DNA from: JALEFZ01 sp038527485
GTDB lineage: Bacteria; Bacteroidota; Bacteroidia; J057
Direction: 5' to 3'
Length of the DNA: 64,000 nt
Assembly: GCA_038527485.1 (NCBI GenBank)
Contig: JBCBFT010000020.1
Location: 1-64,000 of the forward strand
The translations under genes were made by a program, and so were the position numbers. Position 1 is the stretch's first letter. The number at the start of each line of letters is the position of its first letter. Of the stretch, positions 61,376 to 64,000 are shown piece by piece. The notes beneath the pieces are model-generated. The model did no database searches, was not told the origin of the DNA, and saw only the letters and a list, made by a program, of their open reading frames with translations.

Positions 61376-63580
61376 CTACTGAAATACAATCTTGCGCGTC
61401 TGCTCCCATTCTTTACCCGAAACTTTTACTACCAAGACCTGATTGCCATTGACAGGAGGGACAAACTGGATAAATTGCTGGGCTTCCATTGTACCTAAGT
61501 CACGAGAGATCAATATTCTCCCTTGTAGATCTACGACCTTCAGGACACCATCTGTTAGCGGGCGATCGATCCAGATATTTACTTGAAGATCTGTTTGGGC
61601 AGGCACAGGCCAGACTTGGAAGCCATCTAGTGAGAAGCCCCCCACAGCTGTATTTTCCATATACGTCTTGGCCTTATCAAAGGCCCGATTTCCCACTACG
61701 ATTCCCATTTTACGGCCTGGGATATCATCGGCAGGAGGATGAATGCCTCCCCAAATCCGCGACAGGCTACACTGATCCGATGCGTCGCGATAGGTCGCCC
61801 ACTGTAGATTTACATCCACCGAAGGACCTTCTTCAAAAACCAAAAATCTATTTTGTTCTGCCTTGAATACGCCCATGCCCCCAGGGAAGAAAGGATCACC
61901 AGTTAATCTAGTAAGGACTTCTGCTGCAGCCCGAGAGTAAGTCGAGTGCCCCGATACATACCCAGCAAATGGCGGCGTAATAAAAGTAGGCCTTTGATAG
62001 GGCCACCAACCATTGGTATTGATCCAACCTACACCTGCCTCATCCACTGCGGGGTTTGCGATCTGTGCAGGACCTCGCCAGACGTAGCTTTTCATCAAAA
62101 AATCTATCCAAGGAAAAACTTCTTTTATGCTGTCGCCATCTCTTACTAATTCTGTAAATCCAGGTTCCAACTTCAAGCCAGTCGGATGATAAAAGGGACT
62201 GTCCACTTCTGATGCTTGCCCGATATCCGACATGAAGCGAATCGCAGTCACAGGCCGGACATAGTCATAGTAACCCTTCACACTCCAGGCGGCGATGGCA
62301 GCATCATGCATGGCGCCACCGAGGGCAAAGTAACTCTTCACATCCCACTCTAAGTCATCCAATACTGGCCCTTGCCCTTCAAATCTCTTCTCCAACATCG
62401 GGTGATCGTTGACATAGTTGAGAATGGTGAACCAGTGCCCAGGAGGGGTCTCCGAGTCGGGTCCATCAGCCCAAAACTCTGCCAATACACGCGTATAATC
62501 TCCCCTCGGAACCAGATTGGGTTCGTACGGCTGGCCTGTCACAGGATTGAGATCATGCCCCAAGCCAATGTCTCCTCCTTCTTCTTCTTTGTAAAAAGAG
62601 GGATAATCTTCAAACTTATCAGGGAAGTCCTCGGGAGAAATATTGCCAATAGAAGCAGGGGAAATATCCCACATCACGCCATCATCTGGACTCAGATGTC
62701 GCGACCATTTGAGGACAAGGGTGAATCCCCAGCGGTAATTATCCATTCCAGGCCCTCCCTCAAAAGAAAGGTACGGCGGTGGTCCTGGATCATGGTAGAC
62801 TTGATACGCATCACCTTCTCGTTCACGCACGACCCTGTCTGCCTCTGTCATGGCAAAAGGCAGGACATTGCCCCACTCAGGGCTCAAGAAATCAGGAACA
62901 GAGCCTCCCATATTTCCACTTTGATCAATGAAAAACTCAAAGGCCAATGGCTGCCAACGATTGGGGTCGCTTATTCCCCAAATTCCAAAATTCTCAATCT
63001 CTGTGGGGGGATTTACAGGTTGGTAATACTTATTTGCGTAGTCATTGACTTCATTTGAGCCATCCTTTAAACCAAAACTGATGATCTGGGCTGCAAGATA
63101 GTTACCCAATGCGGCGCCTCTTCCAGACTGATAATCTACTTTGTAATAGGCCGTATCATACCCCAAGGATTCCATCAATTGGGCTGCATTAACCAAGGTG
63201 CCAATCCCACGTGTCTCGCTCAGAAATCGGTGAATAATCAAACGGTAGGCAGCATAGCTGATCGCTTCTTCCTGCATGGCCTGTTTGTCAACTACCAAGG
63301 ACGGATCTATCTTCCCAAAGGGAAAAATGACACCTCCTACTTCATTGCCCAAAAAGAAAGGTTGTGCATCCTCTTCATAGGCTGCCCAGGCATCGTACAT
63401 CGCTGTAGAGATATGATAAAGATTGCGGGCATGGACAGTCGGACGGGCAAAATCCATCCGGATAGCCTCAAGCAGGACTTCATTCCACTGGCGTGCAACA
63501 GAGTGATCGGTTTGGGCTTGAAGAAATGAAAGATTTAGGAGAAAAAGTAGGCTCGTGATTCCACCTAATCTTTTGATCAT
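61376..63580 (-). CDS. Vanadium-dependent haloperoxidase-like secreted protein with type IX sorting domain
   Basis: A protein of about 735 residues from the ATG at 63580 (MIKRLGGITSLLFL), which starts a signal peptide ending in LQAQ. The catalytic part has the vanadate-binding pattern of the haloperoxidase/PAP2 superfamily: RPVTAIRF, then YVSGHSTYSRAAAEVL, then RIWGGIHPPADDIPGRKMG with the conserved Arg-His-Asp. The last 85 residues (LDGFQVWPVPAQTDLQVNIW, VVDLQGRILISRDL, KEWEQTRKIVFQ) are a type IX sorting domain, so it should be surface-bound or released. It converges on the receptor gene, 47 bases apart. A phosphatase is the alternative activity. Confidence 0.88.
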   Translation of the reverse strand: MIKRLGGITSLLFLLNLSFLQAQTDHSVARQWNEVLLEAIRMDFARPTVHARNLYHISTAMYDAWAAYEEDAQPFFLGNEVGGVIFPFGKIDPSLVVDKQAMQEEAISYAAYRLIIHRFLSETRGIGTLVNAAQLMESLGYDTAYYKVDYQSGRGAALGNYLAAQIISFGLKDGSNEVNDYANKYYQPVNPPTEIENFGIWGISDPNRWQPLAFEFFIDQSGNMGGSVPDFLSPEWGNVLPFAMTEADRVVREREGDAYQVYHDPGPPPYLSFEGGPGMDNYRWGFTLVLKWSRHLSPDDGVMWDISPASIGNISPEDFPDKFEDYPSFYKEEEGGDIGLGHDLNPVTGQPYEPNLVPRGDYTRVLAEFWADGPDSETPPGHWFTILNYVNDHPMLEKRFEGQGPVLDDLEWDVKSYFALGGAMHDAAIAAWSVKGYYDYVRPVTAIRFMSDIGQASEVDSPFYHPTGLKLEPGFTELVRDGDSIKEVFPWIDFLMKSYVWRGPAQIANPAVDEAGVGWINTNGWWPYQRPTFITPPFAGYVSGHSTYSRAAAEVLTRLTGDPFFPGGMGVFKAEQNRFLVFEEGPSVDVNLQWATYRDASDQCSLSRIWGGIHPPADDIPGRKMGIVVGNRAFDKAKTYMENTAVGGFSLDGFQVWPVPAQTDLQVNIWIDRPLTDGVLKVVDLQGRILISRDLGTMEAQQFIQFVPPVNGNQVLVVKVSGKEWEQTRKIVFQ

Positions 63581-63749
63581 TTGAATACAAGACATCATGG
63601 TCTAAATCTTTGAGGGGCTTTCGTTCCAAAAATGACAGTGAAATAATTTACAAATTATCAATTTAATATATAAGAATAAATACCTCTCTCATTTTTGCTT
63701 TACTTCCTCAATAAACGAATGCTGACTCCCACTAGTAAATTTACTTGGC

Positions 63750-63791
63750 AAAAAAAAAGAAAAATGAGGACGAATCATCATCCTCATTTTT
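63750..63791 (-). terminator. Terminator of the partial gene at the window end
   Basis: AAAAATGAGGA (63760-63770) pairs with TCCTCATTTTT (63781-63791) over 11 bases, with T-rich sequence on the minus strand. It begins 36 bases beyond the stop at 63827. Confidence 0.85.
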
Positions 63792-63826
63792 CGTGTGGCT
63801 CAATATTTATTCCGAATGCTAAACGA

Positions 63827-64000
63827 TTAGATTTCGCCGTTGTCATTTAAGGCTTCCTGCCAGGACTGACCAAAGTTGATCATTTCCAGCGTCGCAACTG
63901 AAAGCTTATTTTCTAGCTTCCCAAACTTCTTGCGATAGTCTACCATGCTACGGCGAATCACTTCTTGTGCTTCTTCACGTCCATACACATGGGTAATCTC
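63827..64000 (-). CDS. Unrecognised protein, C-terminal 57 residues
   Basis: The reading frame enters from beyond the window edge and reads EITHVYGREEAQEVIRRSMV and so on to a stop at 63827. It is charged and helical, with a short tail (QEALNDNGEI). I do not recognise it, and the rest of the gene is not visible. A terminator follows its stop, so it is the last gene of its transcription unit. Confidence 0.6.
   Translation of the reverse strand, partial: EITHVYGREEAQEVIRRSMVDYRKKFGKLENKLSVATLEMINFGQSWQEALNDNGEI

Noticed and set aside
62372..63058. 228-codon plus-strand frame
   Set aside because: It lies wholly antisense to the haloperoxidase-like gene, whose frame has family motifs, signal peptide and sorting domain.

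Overview
The window is a 64 kb chromosomal segment of a Bacteroidota bacterium, most likely from the Saprospiria/Cytophagia side of the phylum (inference from gene content, no marker gene present). Evidence: two proteins that look like type IX secretion cargo with C-terminal sorting domains (41304-43454 and 61376-63580), a sigma/FecR/TonB-receptor trio whose FecR ends in a DUF4974-type domain, the peroxiredoxin/thioredoxin/DUF6952 set, TAnnTTTG-type promoter boxes, weak Shine-Dalgarno sites, and low-G+C gaps rich in small palindromic repeats. No rRNA, tRNA, CRISPR array, prophage or complete insertion sequence was found.

Layout. 1-734: one end of a MITE-like element, then an AT-rich gene-free stretch. 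735-6238: a very large nine-PAS histidine kinase with its own single-domain response regulator, then an esterase. 6667-14994: a nucleoside transporter with an extra exported domain, an exported hypothetical protein, an ECF sigma factor with a putative membrane anti-sigma partner, an MlaF-like ATPase, a ureohydrolase-fold protein lacking its metal ligands, and an extended SDR. 15077-22092: small metal-binding proteins, a flavoprotein, an acetyltransferase, a 2-Cys peroxiredoxin/thioredoxin/DUF6952 operon, a NADAR protein, and a PLP decarboxylase plus VOC protein whose leader may be structured. 22749-29125: a tiny membrane protein, a TonB receptor, a DUF805 protein, a LytS/LytR-type pair and an exported hydrolase.

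29364-41173 is a lipid/acyl-CoA island: a divergent acyl-ACP thioesterase, then acyl-CoA dehydrogenase, acyl-CoA ligase, a second dehydrogenase overlapping a phosphotransferase (the two halves of ACAD10/ACAD11), two SDRs, a saccharopine-dehydrogenase-like oxidoreductase and a Tat-signal PLP enzyme. The gaps of this island hold a MITE, a REP-type hairpin and TTTTTCA heptamer repeats. 41304-47637: a secreted beta-propeller-repeat protein, a 27-bp tandem palindrome array, a LuxR-type regulator with a TPR histidine kinase, and an exported protein built from two repeats.

47730-53228 is a cytochrome c maturation operon on the minus strand (ccmB, ccmC, ccmD-like, ccmE, ccmF; no ccmA here). Next come a 59-residue very basic protein behind a strong promoter box, a cold-shock/DUF3825 protein, a MauG-type dihaem peroxidase lipoprotein with calcium-repeat-like N-terminus, a cell-surface-signalling trio (ECF sigma, FecR, STN-type TonB receptor), a convergent vanadium-haloperoxidase-like secreted protein, and the 3' end of an unrecognised gene.

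The most unusual material is non-coding: a MITE family with preserved hairpins, a palindrome that has expanded into a tandem array, a short motif dispersed in three gaps, and a possible structured leader before the decarboxylase. The most interesting protein context is the split ACAD10/11 pair inside the acyl-CoA island.
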